Source: Paraphysomonas bandaiensis (Eukaryota > Chrysophyceae). From it: a stretch of 64,000 bases of DNA. The stretch lies in contig CBFFRP010000080.1 in assembly GCA_965644295.1 (NCBI GenBank), positions 392,431-456,430 on the forward strand. Reading direction: 5' to 3'. A program made the translations under genes and the position numbers. Positions 25,826 through 38,429 of this stretch are shown in pieces. How positions within the stretch are numbered: the first letter of the stretch is position 1; each line of letters starts with the position of its first letter. The notes beneath the pieces were generated by a model. That model ran no database searches, was not told the origin of the DNA, and saw only the letters and a list, made by a program, of their open reading frames with translations.

Positions 25826-26255
25826 GAATGTCTGATTATTAGCAATAGGCGTGTAAGAGTCAGAACTAATGTAGCAAAGCAATTTAACTAACTAATGCTT
25901 AACTCTGAAATCCTACTATTTTTCCCTACAAAAGCTGCTTGTGCGCCACCGAAAGCGCCATGGTCCAACCGCTTTCACTCTCTGTCCTTAAGCCTTAAGG
26001 TGAACTAGCCCGGATGCTTGACTTTAGAAGGCGTCCAAATACCCCGGATGCCTGTATATTCGCCAAGGTTCAAAGGCGTCTACACAAGTGACATTGGTGT
26101 CCCTTGTATCACACAAACATTTGGCTATGAGTGGGCAGAAAAATATCTACTGACTATATTAGTTTACTGGACGAGAAACATCTCCGGTACTTATCCCCCT
26201 GAACCCAGAATTCCACGAAAAGGTGCGAGTCCGACTTTGTTGAGGGTAAAAACAT
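25826..26255 (+). mobile_element. Interspersed repeat E, copy 3 (short subfamily)
   Basis: The sequence shares GTGAATGTCTGATTATTAGC with the 5' region of copy 2, the core AAAGCTGCTTGTGCGCCACC, and a 3' part (about 26070-26250) ending GGTGCGAGTCCGACTTTGTT that recurs at 29275-29468 and 46732-46806. A 79-codon frame at 26018-26257 runs through the conserved 3' part (FGYEWAEKYLLTI), but other copies do not keep it intact. Confidence 0.6.
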
Positions 26256-26624
26256 GAGTAGCTCGAAGTGTAGGAGTCATACACTTGAGCAAATCAGTCG
26301 TATCAATCTTAGCTCTACATAACAATTTTCAAGTCAATTGATTGAACACCTGGTCATGTTGGATTCCATGAATTATTCTTGTAAGTATTAATATGAAACA
26401 TATATATTTAAACGCGGAATTGAGCCAAAATATATATGGACAGAAATTTCCATGGAATAGGGCATAGTACTCCTATGAGTTATACAGTACTCTTGAGCGA
26501 AAAGTATGACACAAATACGCCTTAAGTACTGTACGGACAATTATTATGACAACACAGGCTAGCTGCATCAACTAAATAATGATATACATGTCTACACAAT
26601 ACTACAATATTATACACCAATTAT

Positions 26625-28193
26625 TCAATGCAAGTCAAAGCTATTTCCCACACTAACTTGACGTTTCTTGTCATGAAAACCTTCCTCCCTCTCTAACTCA
26701 AGAGCATCCTTCTCAGCAAGATCATAGGTGTCCCCATCAACCCAGGGTAACCGCACCAACGCCTTATAAGCAAAAGTACCATACCTAGAATTGGCAGCAA
26801 TTATCAAAGCTTATAACTGGAAAAGAAGAAATACTGCTTACATGAGCACCATAAACCCGCCCAACTCCATATAGCTCCAGTTAGACCACTTCTCACCAAT
26901 GGCCTGTACAAAAAACACCACACAATCACTACTCCGTATATCGTGCACTTATATGTGTCACTTACATTAGACCCAAAGCAGTAAAACAGGAGAAGAGAAA
27001 CGACCCATACCCCCATAACTCTGCATGCCTCCAAGATGGAGCGAACAACAGCAGAAAGACACTGAGTGACAAAGTTTGCCGAAACATTGTAAAGAAGAAT
27101 CGTAACAAAGTATCCCAAAGTTAGCCAGCAGAGAACAGAAGAATTAGATAGCTGATTATCAACACGTTAGTATAAAGTGGTTAGTGATAGTTCATCAACA
27201 ACACAGTACCTGGACAAAGGTATCTTCAAAATCCTCATGCCACACAATTGATATTGCGAGTGGACTGCGGGGAGTGAAGGTCAAAATTGGAGCCAGTACA
27301 GCAAAGTATGCAACGCCCCACAGACCTTCCAGACCAACCAAAGCAACAGGGTCAAGAGTGGTATGCTTCATATACACTAGATTACAACAATTTCAATGAG
27401 TTTATTGCCAACCTAACCTTGTTGTTCATAAGACTTTCCTCGGCAATGAACTGCACGGCAGTCACAGCCTGGGCAAGGAGAATAAATCCAAGGCCCAATA
27501 TTACTTCACCACCTGATGACTCACTATCATCACTTTGTTGAATACCCGCTGTTCCCACCAAAATAACAGCCACGATGACCATCAATATTGCTACAATGAT
27601 AACAAAGGTCAGATTCTTTCTCGATAATATCACAGGTATAAGACAGAAATACACATAAGCAAATCCTTACCCCAATAATGAAAGCTTCTCAGTGTACGAC
27701 CAAGATACTTCACACTTAAAATGGCAGAGAAAATTACAACACTCCCTCTTGTCATTTGGTATATAGACGAATTTACATACAGAAGTCCAATGTTTCCCAA
27801 AATAGTATTAAGCAAATCTAAAGACGCCGGGAATGCGACAGCTTTCATAGTAGCCCAACTAGGATTAGGTGCATTAGGGTCATCCTTACCCCATCCAAAC
27901 CAGAAGTAAAGAGGTAAACAGAGCGTCATTGAAACTTTCATAACCAGAACAGAAAACCAGGGCTTGTCAAAGTCGCAAACTTTGTCGTCATCATCATTCA
28001 TGTCGCAGTATTGAGTTCCCTGGGCGCTTGTTTCAAACAAAGCCTTTGCAAAGAGTGTCGTGAAAGTACCAGAGAGAAGCATCAGCATAGCCCACATGAG
28101 TTTGAACGCTGCACTCTTCTCAGTGGATGATTTGGAGACTGATTTCTTGTCGCCTCGCAATAAACTATACTGCACTGCATCATCGTCATCCAT
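26625..28193 (-). CDS. SLC35F6: SLC35F6-like drug/metabolite-family transporter
   Basis: A multi-pass membrane protein of the SLC35/DMT superfamily; the animal member is found on lysosomes and mitochondria, substrate uncertain. Six exons (27671-28193, 27418-27590, 27210-27365, 26966-27151, 26842-26903, 26625-26784) with 52-80 bp introns and consistent phases give 419 aa. Family features in order: first TM segment LMWAMLMLLSGTFTTLFAKA, YVNSSIYQMTRGSVVIFSAI (compare family SFQMLRGAVIIFTG), KYLGRTLRSFHYW, LAQAVTAVQFIAEE, LVGLEGLWGV, then NVSANFVTQCLSAVVRSILE. About ten hydrophobic segments can be counted. The tail is hydrophilic and acidic (LAEKDALELEREE). Neighbours give no functional hint. Confidence 0.92.
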
Positions 28194-28984
28194 TGCACGA
28201 TAAGTGAATAAGAACTACTGGGGAATCAGTACAAATACTATGAATTACTTGGCAAGTGAGTGCAATGCCTGTATCGAATAGGAATTGCAGTGTGCTTCTT
28301 GTGCAATTAGTACACAGAGAATCATGGCATGGAACTGGACACTGCAACATATGAATGGCTCCGTATTGTACACATATGGGCATCCCATCCGTACAGGTAT
28401 ACTGTGCTGTATACAGGTGCAGTATACGGGAGAGTGAGTGGCTTTGTATCGCCCACGGCAGTATATTCCAAATACCCGGATTATCATATTTATATATCTG
28501 GATATCTTAATATCCAGCAACCTGCGGGGGTACACATACAGTCCACCTCAGCACAGCACATGCATGAACACAATGAACACACATAGCAATGTGTGAGTAG
28601 CAGTTGGAGAATGAAGAGAGATCCGTGAGACGATGGGGTTACTTTATCAGGACTGCATCTCTTGTGGGTAATGATCCTACTGTGAAATAGGAGTACTGCT
28701 GGTCGTTACTCCACATGTGTCAACAGCAGTGAGCAGAGAGCAGTGAGTGCGTCGGATCTCATCGCTCATATCTTATGAGTGCTGTCAATGTATCTGTATG
28801 TGGTGTGTGTCTCAGTCTCATCCATAAGCAGCTGCCACATATGAATAGCTACGTGTGCGATCTGATATATTTGAACTCTGATCTCAGTGGCTTGTGATAT
28901 TATGTGTGGGTCTGTTTACTGATGTTGGTATATATATTTAGTAGCTGTTGAATGGTTGAGTGTGTATTGATCATTCGTACTTTG
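28194..28984. other. Intergenic sequence upstream of SLC35F6
   Basis: Contains the presumed SLC35F6 promoter and several alternating GTGTGTG/TGTATA-rich stretches. No gene is supported. Confidence 0.45.
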
Positions 28985-29470
28985 TATGAGTTAGCAATAG
29001 GCGTTAAAAACCTGCACCAACTTAGTAGCTAGATGACTGCTAGACAAACTAGTTAGACCTCTACCTGTAACTAATCAGTACACACTTTTATTATCCTACT
29101 ATTTAACGCTACGGAAGCTGCTTGTGCGTCGCCACAAGGACCCAGGTGAGACCACTTCCGCTCTGAGTTCTTAAGGTGAATATCCCGGATGCTTGACTTC
29201 AGGAGGCAGCCCAATACCCTTCAGGTGGGCCCTGTCCCAGTGGGCCCATTCCCGGATGCCTGTTTATTCGTCAGGGCCCAAAGACGTCTACATAAGTGAC
29301 ACTTATTGATGTCCCTTGTACCACACAAGCATTCGGCTATGAGTGGGCAGAAGAATATCTGCTGACTATGTTTGCGGCTCACGTTAGTTTCCAAGAGAGA
29401 ATCTCTCTGGTACTTATCCCCCAGAACACTACGAAAAGCGAAAAGGTGCGAGTCCGACTTTGTTGAGAGC
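28985..29470 (+). mobile_element. Interspersed repeat E, copy 4 (short subfamily)
   Basis: It begins near GAGTTAGCAATAGGCGTT, contains the core GAAGCTGCTTGTGCGTCGCC (about 29112), and ends with GGTGCGAGTCCGACTTTGTT (about 29445). It is the most complete uninterrupted member of the short subfamily and the reference for the split copy at 45108. Frames within it carry stops. Confidence 0.6.
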
Positions 29471-29896
29471 CACTCTGTAGTTCTGGAGCAATGTCCCATC
29501 ACGTATCCCGTTATCATACTGGTTTTCTCATCTTATTCACATGCAGTGATGAGGTATTTCTCTAACAACTACATAATATCACTTGGTATTCAGTATTCAG
29601 GTAGTTGTAAATTAGTTACAAGGAAACATTAGTAGTTGTACACGCAGTCAGTATGGAAGTCAGCGTCGGCAAATAAATATTTGCTGAACAAAAGAGTCCG
29701 CACCACACTGAACCTTAAAGGATTACAGATTATGCTCCATCACAATTTAATCAAGTATTGAACTTAAAGCCAAAAACAGAGCAATTAAAAAAATCTGCAT
29801 CTAACTACTCATCCTAATGCCGTAACATCAACAAAAACCACCCTACACAGCAACGACATTTTGACTTTTATAGCGACATGCACACTTCATATTCCA

Positions 29897-32800
29897 TTAA
29901 ACATCCTCAGCAACCTCATCTATCGTCTCTGCGATAACGAACCCTTCCATAACGGCAGCAACAGGCTTCTTATCCACGCTAGCCATCTCAGCGCGGTCCC
30001 TATAACCTAGCAGCACTGGGGTAGTGTGGGTCTACACAAGCACACATAAAATATTAGTACACAATATAAACAATACACGCATGCAACTATTGCACACCAT
30101 GCCGCAGTATCACAGCATAAGAGGGCGGAATAAATACCTGAAATCCTGTGATAGTCCTTGGTCTCCCCGCCTGTCCGACGGTTTCCACCGCTTGACCAAC
30201 ACGAACAGTGCATTTACTTAACTCCAACTGATCGTTGAGAGTGGCCATAAATCGCGGATTCATAGATGGTGTCAGGAAATAGAGAATATAGTGGAATTGA
30301 TCTAAAAGGGTGCCTTGCATATCCACGCAAGCGTGCAATATTGTCAAAATACCGGCCACTGAAGCCCCATTCATGAGCAACCTAAGCACAATATCAGCGC
30401 GGTATAATGCAGTGAAATATGAAATAGATGGACTGTCCATGACACTGTACTGTTCAGTTCAGCATATTACATATACCGTTCGATATCATATGATAACACG
30501 ACACATCACCTGTCAGAATGAAATGGACTCAAAGTGAGTAGACCTTTACCCATGGCATTGAGCCCCTGAGCCAGTCTCACAATGAAAAGATGGTTCGCCT
30601 CTTTTGAGTAAAATTCTGAGAGCTGACGTAGCAGACCTGCCACTCTGGAGTTGTTAGAGCCCGCTGACACCAGTCCTACATTATTGACACATCAGCAGTG
30701 AAATATCAAAACATGGAGAGAACAGAACATTCACAGCGACTTGTGAATATATATTCTAGATGTATGACGTCATTCACATGTGGTACCTAAGCTGAAAATG
30801 GCACTTTGAGCAACTTGTGCATCTCCATCATGACTCAACCTCGAGAGCTGGTCAATGACAGAATAATCGGGATTAGAAATGTACAGCAGTGCAAGAGCGA
30901 GCGGAACAACGCGTTTTACAGCTATGCCACCGTAGTGCAACAAGTGATCAAAAGTTCGTAAACACATATCGGTTCCGATGTCTTCGCCTATAGTCATCAA
31001 CGCAATACCTATTACCGCTACAGATTGGTGATCTGTGGTTTCTGATTGGTGTTCAGCACATACGTGAAGCATGCGCTGTATCATGAGAACGTTGCCAGTT
31101 CCTGCATATGCGCAGGTCTCAAGCGTGATATCGGCATACTTTCCCATTTTATGCTCAACTGTGCGAACAGCCTCAATCGTGGCTTCACATCGCTCATTCT
31201 TGCCTAAATACAGTAGCCCTAATCCCAGACAGAGAAATCTAGCGGTGGTATGGTTCAGTTCATCATCAGAAGCTTCCATGAGTCTCTGCACTATGACCCC
31301 TGCTATTTCGTCATCACACGTCCCTACGAACACCATACCAAGCGAGAGAGCAGCCAGAGAAACCTCAGTAATGCTACAGTCCTCTGTAGCTGCTACTATA
31401 GGGATTAAAAGTTCTTGAACCTCCATGCGTCGGGCTGAAGCATAAGCGATACCAAGGCCACATATTGCGGCGCATTTAATGCAGCTCGAGGAACTGTCCA
31501 GATACTCTGACAATAAGGCCATAGCTGGGTCTGCATCATTTCTTACACCACTTGACACAATACCAATGGCCAAACAAGCCCCAGCTTTGATGTAATCTAC
31601 ATGATTATGAAAAAATTTATCTATTTCATTGAGACCACTGTCCACATTCCACAATAGGAGCATACCCAAGGAGGCGGCAGCAGATGTCATGCCGTGGCTT
31701 TTGTTCTTATACACCCATGAATTCTCAACGGTCATCAACTTATCTGTACAATGACCAGCGTTAACAAAGGCATTTACAAACGATGATGCCAGGTTGGCCC
31801 GGGCAGAGTCCACTGGCGCGGAACTGGTGTTCCTCGAACGAGGGTTAGGGTTTCCCTCTGCTAGGTGAGTCTTGTAGATGTCTTCAGGTGTCTTAGGTTC
31901 AATAACATCCAGATCACGCGCTACAGCTTGAAAATATTCATGTAGCCGGACATTTCCAATAAGCTCGTTGAGTTCCTCATCTTCGCACTCAAAATTCGAC
32001 CGCGACCGTGCCAATATGAAAGCCATTTGCTTTTTAACAATATCTGTCGCCCCTGAATCATCGTTAAAAAGATCCTCAACCTTAAACATGTCGTCCATCT
32101 TAATGGCCACACGTAAAGCATCAGTGAATTTATTTTGTTGCTTATAGAGGGTGTATGCGGTATTAAACAGTTCTGACAGATCGTCTGGGTCCGCCATATA
32201 GTCCGCACAACGCAGCAGGTACAAGCAGACGCGTTCATAATTTCTTTCGTCCACGATATCCGCTTCAACTAACTTAGAAAGCTGCTGTACCTCTAGTAGC
32301 AGATCCACCGCTTCAGCCTCTGCATTGTGATGCATCTGAAAAGGGACTATATCGTCCACAAGACACATGAGATCATCCATGTCCGGATCTTCGCCTGCAT
32401 ACCACCATGAAAACGAAATATACGGGGAATAACATACAAAAACACCACGAACTAATATCTAAATAAGCTACCAAGCAAAATAGTTTCATACCAGTAGAAT
32501 TCTCTACAAGTCGTCTGTTGTATTCTTCCGATATCTCTCCAGATAAACTTCGTACGTACTCATGGCCCCAGGAAGAAATTTCAACACTTGTGCCCTCTAA
32601 TTTAAACTTCAGACACTCGTGAGACCCAGGTTCCGCCATCGTCATTGCAAGAACAGAGAGCATATCCGCCATGGTCTGTTTCATGTCATGAGCCACATGC
32701 CAAGCCTCATACACCTTTTTTAAATCGTCATAAAAAGGCCGCAGCATCTTGAGCGGTTTCGGCACAGATGTCATAGAGGCTGTGGAGGTCTTGATCTCAT

Positions 32801-32999
32801 TGCAGAGGTACTGCAATGCCTGCTCATGCAGAGAAGTATCTGGCTCCTGTAGACGGGTTACAGCTAGTTCCAGACCATCCTTTAGAGCCTGATCCTCCTC
32901 TGACAGCTCCAACACTACACTTGCCTTAGACTTATCTTTATCGCCGTCTGCAGGTTTATCTGTGCTGGCGGACTCTTTGGTAGAATCTTGGGACGGCAT
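29897..32999 (-). CDS. PSMD2: 26S proteasome non-ATPase subunit Rpn1 (PSMD2)
   Basis: Scaffold of the proteasome base that holds ATPases and receives ubiquitin and shuttle factors. Five exons (32492-32999, 30787-32394, 30510-30675, 30138-30381, 29897-30031), introns 97-128 bp with phases 1, 1, 0-compatible and GT-AG ends, give 886 aa, close to the family's about 900. Landmarks: ISSWGHEYVRSLSGEI, VPFQMHHNAEAEAVDLL, DSARANLASSFVNAFVNAGH, the proteasome/cyclosome repeats (AAASLGMLLLWNVDSGL, GACLAIGIVSSGVRN, CAYAGTGNVLMIQRML), SAGSNNSRVAGLLRQLSEFY, and the C-terminal VRVGQAVETVGQAGRPRTIT followed by THTTPVLLGYRDRAEMA. Start is the first ATG; the N-terminus is Lys/Asp/Ser-rich as in other Rpn1 proteins. 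It lies head-to-head with the degenerate histidine kinase. Confidence 0.97.
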
Positions 33000-33120
33000 T
33001 GTGGTGATTGTTATGCGCGAGTAGTCTAATGTGAGGCAAAGCACCGAATCACCATAAGAAATACTACAATACACTTCACACAGAACCATACTGCAATATA
33101 AGCTACACACTACACCCTCC

Positions 33121-33632
33121 TACATACATATACATACATACATACATTCATACATACATACATACATACATACATACATACATACATACATACATACATA
33201 CATACATACATACATACATACATACATACATACATACATACATACATACATACATACATACATACATACATACATACATACATACATACATACATACATA
33301 CATACATACATACATACATACATACATACATACATACATACATACATACATACATACATACATACATACATACATACATACATACATACATACATACATA
33401 CATACATACATACATACATACATACATACATACATACATACATACATACATACATACATACATACATACATACATACATACATACATACATACATACATA
33501 CATACATACATACATACATACATACATACATACATACATACATACATACATACATACATACATACATACATACATACATACATACATACATACATACATA
33601 CATACATACATACATACATACATACATACACA
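33121..33632. repeat. Near-perfect (CATA)n microsatellite
   Basis: About 510 bp of CATA repeat with almost no interruptions apart from one TTCA and one TATA variant at the left end. It sits in the 785 bp spacer between the divergent starts of Rpn1 (32999) and the histidine-kinase-like gene (33785). Its purity suggests recent expansion. Cysteine/tyrosine-repeat frames on the minus strand are artefacts. Confidence 0.97.
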
Positions 33633-33784
33633 CGCAATATATCTACCAGTGGTATGTGTAATGGGTGGAGGATGTGATGTTCCCATTTGTCTCATCACAA
33701 TCCAGTAACCTTCTCCTCTCTCAACCATCTGATGAGGGCACCATATAGTTAGTCCGACCTCATTATTATCTGGTATGGTTGTGT

Positions 33785-36434
33785 ATGTATAGTATGGTCG
33801 CTATGCGGTGCGACAATCTTTATATGTTTCTGGGCTATGTGGTGGTGTCGTCCCTCACCTGTTTCCTGCCCTACTTACTCGGGTTCGAGCCAGTGGACAC
33901 AGATGTCTCTACGGTAGGTTATAACGACGCCATGAAAACTGTGATAGTTGCGCTGTCGTGCTGTTTTCCCATAATACTGGACACGTTAATGGACTCGAAG
34001 CACCCTGATACTGTCATGCTCCCTCGCTGGACCCATCTATTGACCTTGATTATACCCAATGGAATGCTATATTGTCTTCCGCCGTCTCCTGTGTTGCTGG
34101 TGGGATGTTCGTTTGCACGGGAATTATTATTCCGAGGAGCGCTGATGAGCCATATGTTCAACGACCCCGAATTTTTCACTGCACACAATCAGCGAATATT
34201 CGGTATAGTCATTGTAGTATTTTCCCTTGACCTAAATTTGAGAGCATGGTATACCACATTACACAGTGTAATCCCTCGATACATTTTCAGGTTAGCTACT
34301 GGACTGGTGGGGTTTTCACTCCTACTGGTGCTACATGTTGTCATAAAGAAGGTAGCGTCGATGTACGAGCAATCTGAGAAGCCCTCTAAGTCAACAACGA
34401 AAGGAATGCTGGGCCATAAAAAGTACTGTCATTACTACTCTGTGCTACTTATGGTCAGCTTGGTCGCAAAAGTTGTCATACGATACGCGGTATTGCGCAA
34501 TTCTTTTGCCACTATAAACGATGGATACTCACTCTACGGCCCGCAGAATTTATGTGACGTGTTTTTCAGTGTCGTGGCAGCATTGATACCTCTTCATGTA
34601 CTGCGCCATGATAAAGCCATTGCTGAGGAATATTCACAGAAAGTTCATTCGGTGAAGGCAAGTTTTCTGTCATACGTGTACCGTGAAATGCGATGTGCTT
34701 TACACACGTTGCAACACATCGTCAGTCAATCTATTCATACGAATACACCAACTGATGGAGCTCCCACGGAAATGTCTTGGGATGAGTTTTATGGAATTTG
34801 TGCACTCAGTAACAGTCTTCTTGACGAAGTACTTTTACTGGACGATGTTTTTTCCGGAAGCGTAAAGTACACCAAAGAAACTATTAAGATCAAGGATATA
34901 TTACACAGTGCTGCACAGCCACTGAAGCTGAAGGTGATGAACTGTTGTTTTGATATATATATGTATGAGGCTCTATATGTAGCCAATTGATATGTATCAA
35001 TATAGTTGCATGTCACTATTGCAATACATAAACCTGATGTGTAGGCCAAACAAGCTGACGTAAAGCTTTCACTCGACAGTACGAATATGCGACCAGCTGC
35101 AGATACGGACCAACTACTAGTACATGTCGATGTCTTTTCTCTCACAATATCGTTGAGAACGTTACTGGAATATTCTATCGTTCACAGCTCGACTGGATGC
35201 GTTGTAAATGTGTGTCTATCACAAATGATTAAGTCAACTCATGATAGCACTTCTGGTGTCAATAAAAGCCACTCCGATCCCGCCCCACTTAACATGGTAT
35301 GCATCGATATTGTTTTCAACAGTGACAAACAGGTAAGGTTTACAGTACTTCTTGCTACGTACTGATTGTTAAGTGGACCACGATCGAATCATTTAGATGT
35401 GTGAGCCCTGTTTGTCAATTGAGGATCACATTTACGCTCTAGACAAGGATTGCACGACGGGAATTGGGCTCTCAGGTGCACACTGTCATCAAATGTGTAT
35501 ATGCTTATATCTTTAAAATCGTAATACAATTTAAATATTTCGGTATGTATTGGTAACGAATCGTGTTTGTAGCTGTGTCGCAGATTGTGGAGCGCCACCG
35601 AGGCATGTTTTCAGCCACTGATGTCCCCACTCCACGCTTCCAGGTTCTGTTGCCATGTACTGGTGCTGTACTGTCAAACCATTTGCCTCAGTCTTCTGAG
35701 ATTACTCAGGACGAGGATGTTCGTCGAAATACCGGTCGTATCGCCGCTCAGATTGGGAACCTGGCCGAGGCCGACAGTGTCAATCTCGAGCCTTCTACTG
35801 TTGCCCTTTCCGCTGTGAATTTTCCGTGTGTTATGATTGTGTCACCCGAAAATAGTCCTGACGCATCTGTTATTCGAGAAACTTTGTGCGGCTATGTCGA
35901 TGTCATCAAACAAGTTCATTCTGAGTCTCAGATAATTGAGTACATCAATAACCACTGCACTTGGAGCAAAAGGATTTCCATTATATTTCTTATCCGTAGC
36001 GTGTCTAATAAAAAGCCTCATGTTTTAGCCTTGAAATGGCGTAAAATGGGATATGATGGCGTGATTGTGTTAATATCAGATTTAAATTATCCTGACTCCA
36101 ATGAACGTTTTTTGGCTTATGGAGGGGATGCTGTATTACTCTGTCCTATCACTGGGGATCGATTAGTTCGGAGAGTGGATGTTGAGGAAGTTCTTTTAGG
36201 TATGTAGTGATAGGCTTAATATACTCGTTGCTCATAGTTTTTGTGATATGGACGAATGTGTCATCCATATTTACACTTTTAGTAATTGCTATTTATGTAG
36301 ATGCCTATAGCTTGACTACACTATCAAATTCGCCCCTCCCAGTCAAGTGGAAGAAATGTAGCGTTCAAGCGAATGAATCAGCTACCATTAACAGAAGTGT
36401 CATTGTCCCTGACACCTGTGAAACTGGAGTTTAG
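33785..36434 (+). CDS. Degenerate membrane-bound hybrid histidine kinase (pseudokinase-like)
   Basis: Five exons (33785-34933, 35045-35332, 35397-35475, 35573-36199, 36301-36434) with phases 0, 0, 1, 1 give 758 aa. Residues about 1-280 hold several membrane segments (NLYMFLGYVVVSSLTCFLPY, IFGIVIVVFSLDL, LVGFSLLLVLHVVI, HYYSVLLMVSLVAKVVI). A HisKA-like helix follows: KASFLSYVYREMRCAL, where the usual SHEIRTPL has lost its phospho-accepting His (Arg, about residue 300). The ATPase part has LRTLLEYSIVHSSTG in place of an N-box with Asn, no clear DxGxG box, then a good G2-like TTGIGLSAVSQIVERHRG. A receiver-like domain (about 588-715) starts CVMIVSPENS instead of the acidic pair and ends GGDAVLLCP where family members have LxKP. 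The first ATG is used; ATGs at 33794 and 33803 are alternatives. Confidence 0.75.
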
Positions 36435-36744
36435 CTGTTACCAGTTTTATTCTTATGCAGATTCTTTGTTCAGTCCGAAAGAACCTCTGGATATATATGA
36501 GGCCTTAATTGTGCACGGCACGTAGACTGATTGTCATTCACAATCTGCTGACGATTTATAGCATGTGGTTCAGTGTGTATCGCTGCCCATTTAAGTGTTT
36601 ATCCACTACATCTTTAATATATTTGCGTACTGCCGTTAGTGTGACGTGTTGGTGCAATTTTTATATCTATTATCTGTTCTGGATTATTGTGTTGCGTGTT
36701 TTGTCATTACGAACTGCAGAACTGGTAGCTAGTGCAGTTCATAC

Positions 36745-36778
36745 GTGTTGAACGTCCCCGCTTAGGGACATTCAACAC
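36745..36778. other. 14 bp inverted repeat (hairpin)
   Basis: GTGTTGAACGTCCC, six-base loop, GGGACATTCAACAC. One position is a C/A mismatch in plus-strand RNA but a G-U pair in minus-strand RNA, so a minus-strand transcript would pair fully. It lies about 310 bp past the stop of the histidine-kinase-like gene. Confidence 0.55.
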
Positions 36779-37544
36779 AATTGAAAAAGTCGAATCATTG
36801 ATTCCCGACTAATATATAACTATATCATTGATTCCCGACTTATATATTAAATCATTGACAGGATTTTCATATTATACTATAACAAGGGTTTATTATGCTG
36901 CTTTAGTTTCCCCTTTATCACATTGCTCGGTGAGCATGAGGTTATAACTAATTATAAATTTCAATTTATTTCTTTACTTCTAAAATTCTCGAAATGCGTT
37001 ATGTTTATAATTACACTGTAAATGACTATCACATGTATTATTAATTTACGCTTTTAGTTAGTGCAATATTGACTGATTGATATTATAGGAGATATAGCAA
37101 GTTTTATGATGTTGTAGCACTGTGAGTTAGGAACCACGTCATTCACCAACATCTACATTCTGTTCTACAAATCATATCTTTAACAGCTACTATATTTTCA
37201 GTTTCTTTGTATACTTGTAATAGCTACTCCTATACTGTAGTCATGTATATTCTGTATTTCATTGCTACATAGAATACAGGATAACTACTAGCGATTGGCT
37301 TTACCAAACTTCAAGTACGCACGTAGGAGTTGGTTGTAGTTCAATACGTATCAATAAAATCACGCAAAGCCTAGATCTCAAGAAGTACCTCGAGTTGCCA
37401 TTGAGTAAGAGCAAGTTAGAAAATAAAACATAGCCTCACGAATTGGGATTTGAATTAATATGTAACTGCAATAAATATTATATATGTAATAGTAATATAG
37501 TAACTGGCATATTGTATGCCGAACATCCCAACACTATGTTATAC

Positions 37545-37592
37545 CAGGGCCAGTTCCCGCGTTCCCGGTAATTATAACGGCCATTAATATCA
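37545..37592. mobile_element. Fragment of the CAGGGCC MITE family
   Basis: Starts CAGGGCCAGTTCCCG and continues CCCGGTAATTATAACGGCCA, matching parts of the intact 122 bp element at 45343-45464. No right end is seen. Confidence 0.5.
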
Positions 37593-38429
37593 AATTAGAT
37601 AATACTGCTCGTAATGGATCTTCTTTATGAGCAGTCATAAAGAAGCATTTTGTGATGCTTCTTTAATTACAAATTTAGTGTATTAACAGACTACAAATCG
37701 TAAGTACTTCTCGCTCTCCACTGGCACATCAGGATCTTCGTGCAGGGCTTCTTGCATCAGCATTCCACAACATGTAATTGGCTCGTAGGAATAGCAAAGA
37801 TTCTAGGCGATATGGATTCATGTTTCTACGCTCAGGTATCATAATCAACATTGCACGACTACAGACCCTCGATACGAAGCAAGCAGCGGTGGCAGGACTC
37901 ATAGGTACCAAGACGAGCTCTCTTGGTGACCTCGGCGCTGTCCAGAACACCCTGTGCAAAATCAGTTCCTGCACTTTTGTCGTATATGAGAGCAAACTGG
38001 AATTCTTACAATTCTTTAGATCTTTCATCAAGGAATGCCGGTTTACTCGCACAGGAAACAAACATAAAACCCGAACGAAGAAAAAGATAACGACTTCACT
38101 CGGAAGACGACTCTGTAAATTAAACTGCCATCAAATTTGTTTTGGCCATCATATATGATGGTATAATTACAAAATATAATTATTTTGCTAAGTTGTGTAC
38201 TGGCTTCTTTCAACTTTTTGGAGAAAAGAATATTTTTATGAATGTTTTTTAGAGGTTACATGTGCATATTTTTAATGCTTTTGTAGAGTTTTTGAGTATG
38301 AGGACGTGGTTATATGTTGTTGATCAGGAATCTATATTCTACTTTTTATACCATTAAGTTTGCCGCTGAAAATGAATATATAGTTGCCATATTATATATT
38401 ATATACATAATAATTAAAGTCTTATTATC

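Larger units (their letters stand above)
36435..38429. other. Long intergenic region, repeat-derived, no supported gene
   Basis: Mostly AT-rich. It holds a hairpin at 36745-36778, two copies of ATCATTGATTCCCGACT spaced about 37 bp apart (36795-36841), and a MITE fragment at 37545-37592. Opposing frames of 110-126 codons overlap at 37729-38158; neither shows a domain, and I do not call them. Confidence 0.45.

Noticed and set aside
33110-33728. Cysteine/tyrosine-repeat frames over the second microsatellite
   Set aside because: Same cause as the first: stop-free tetranucleotide repeat.
37729-38158. Overlapping frames of 110 (-) and 126 (+) codons
   Set aside because: They overlap on opposite strands, show no domain and lie in repeat-derived sequence.
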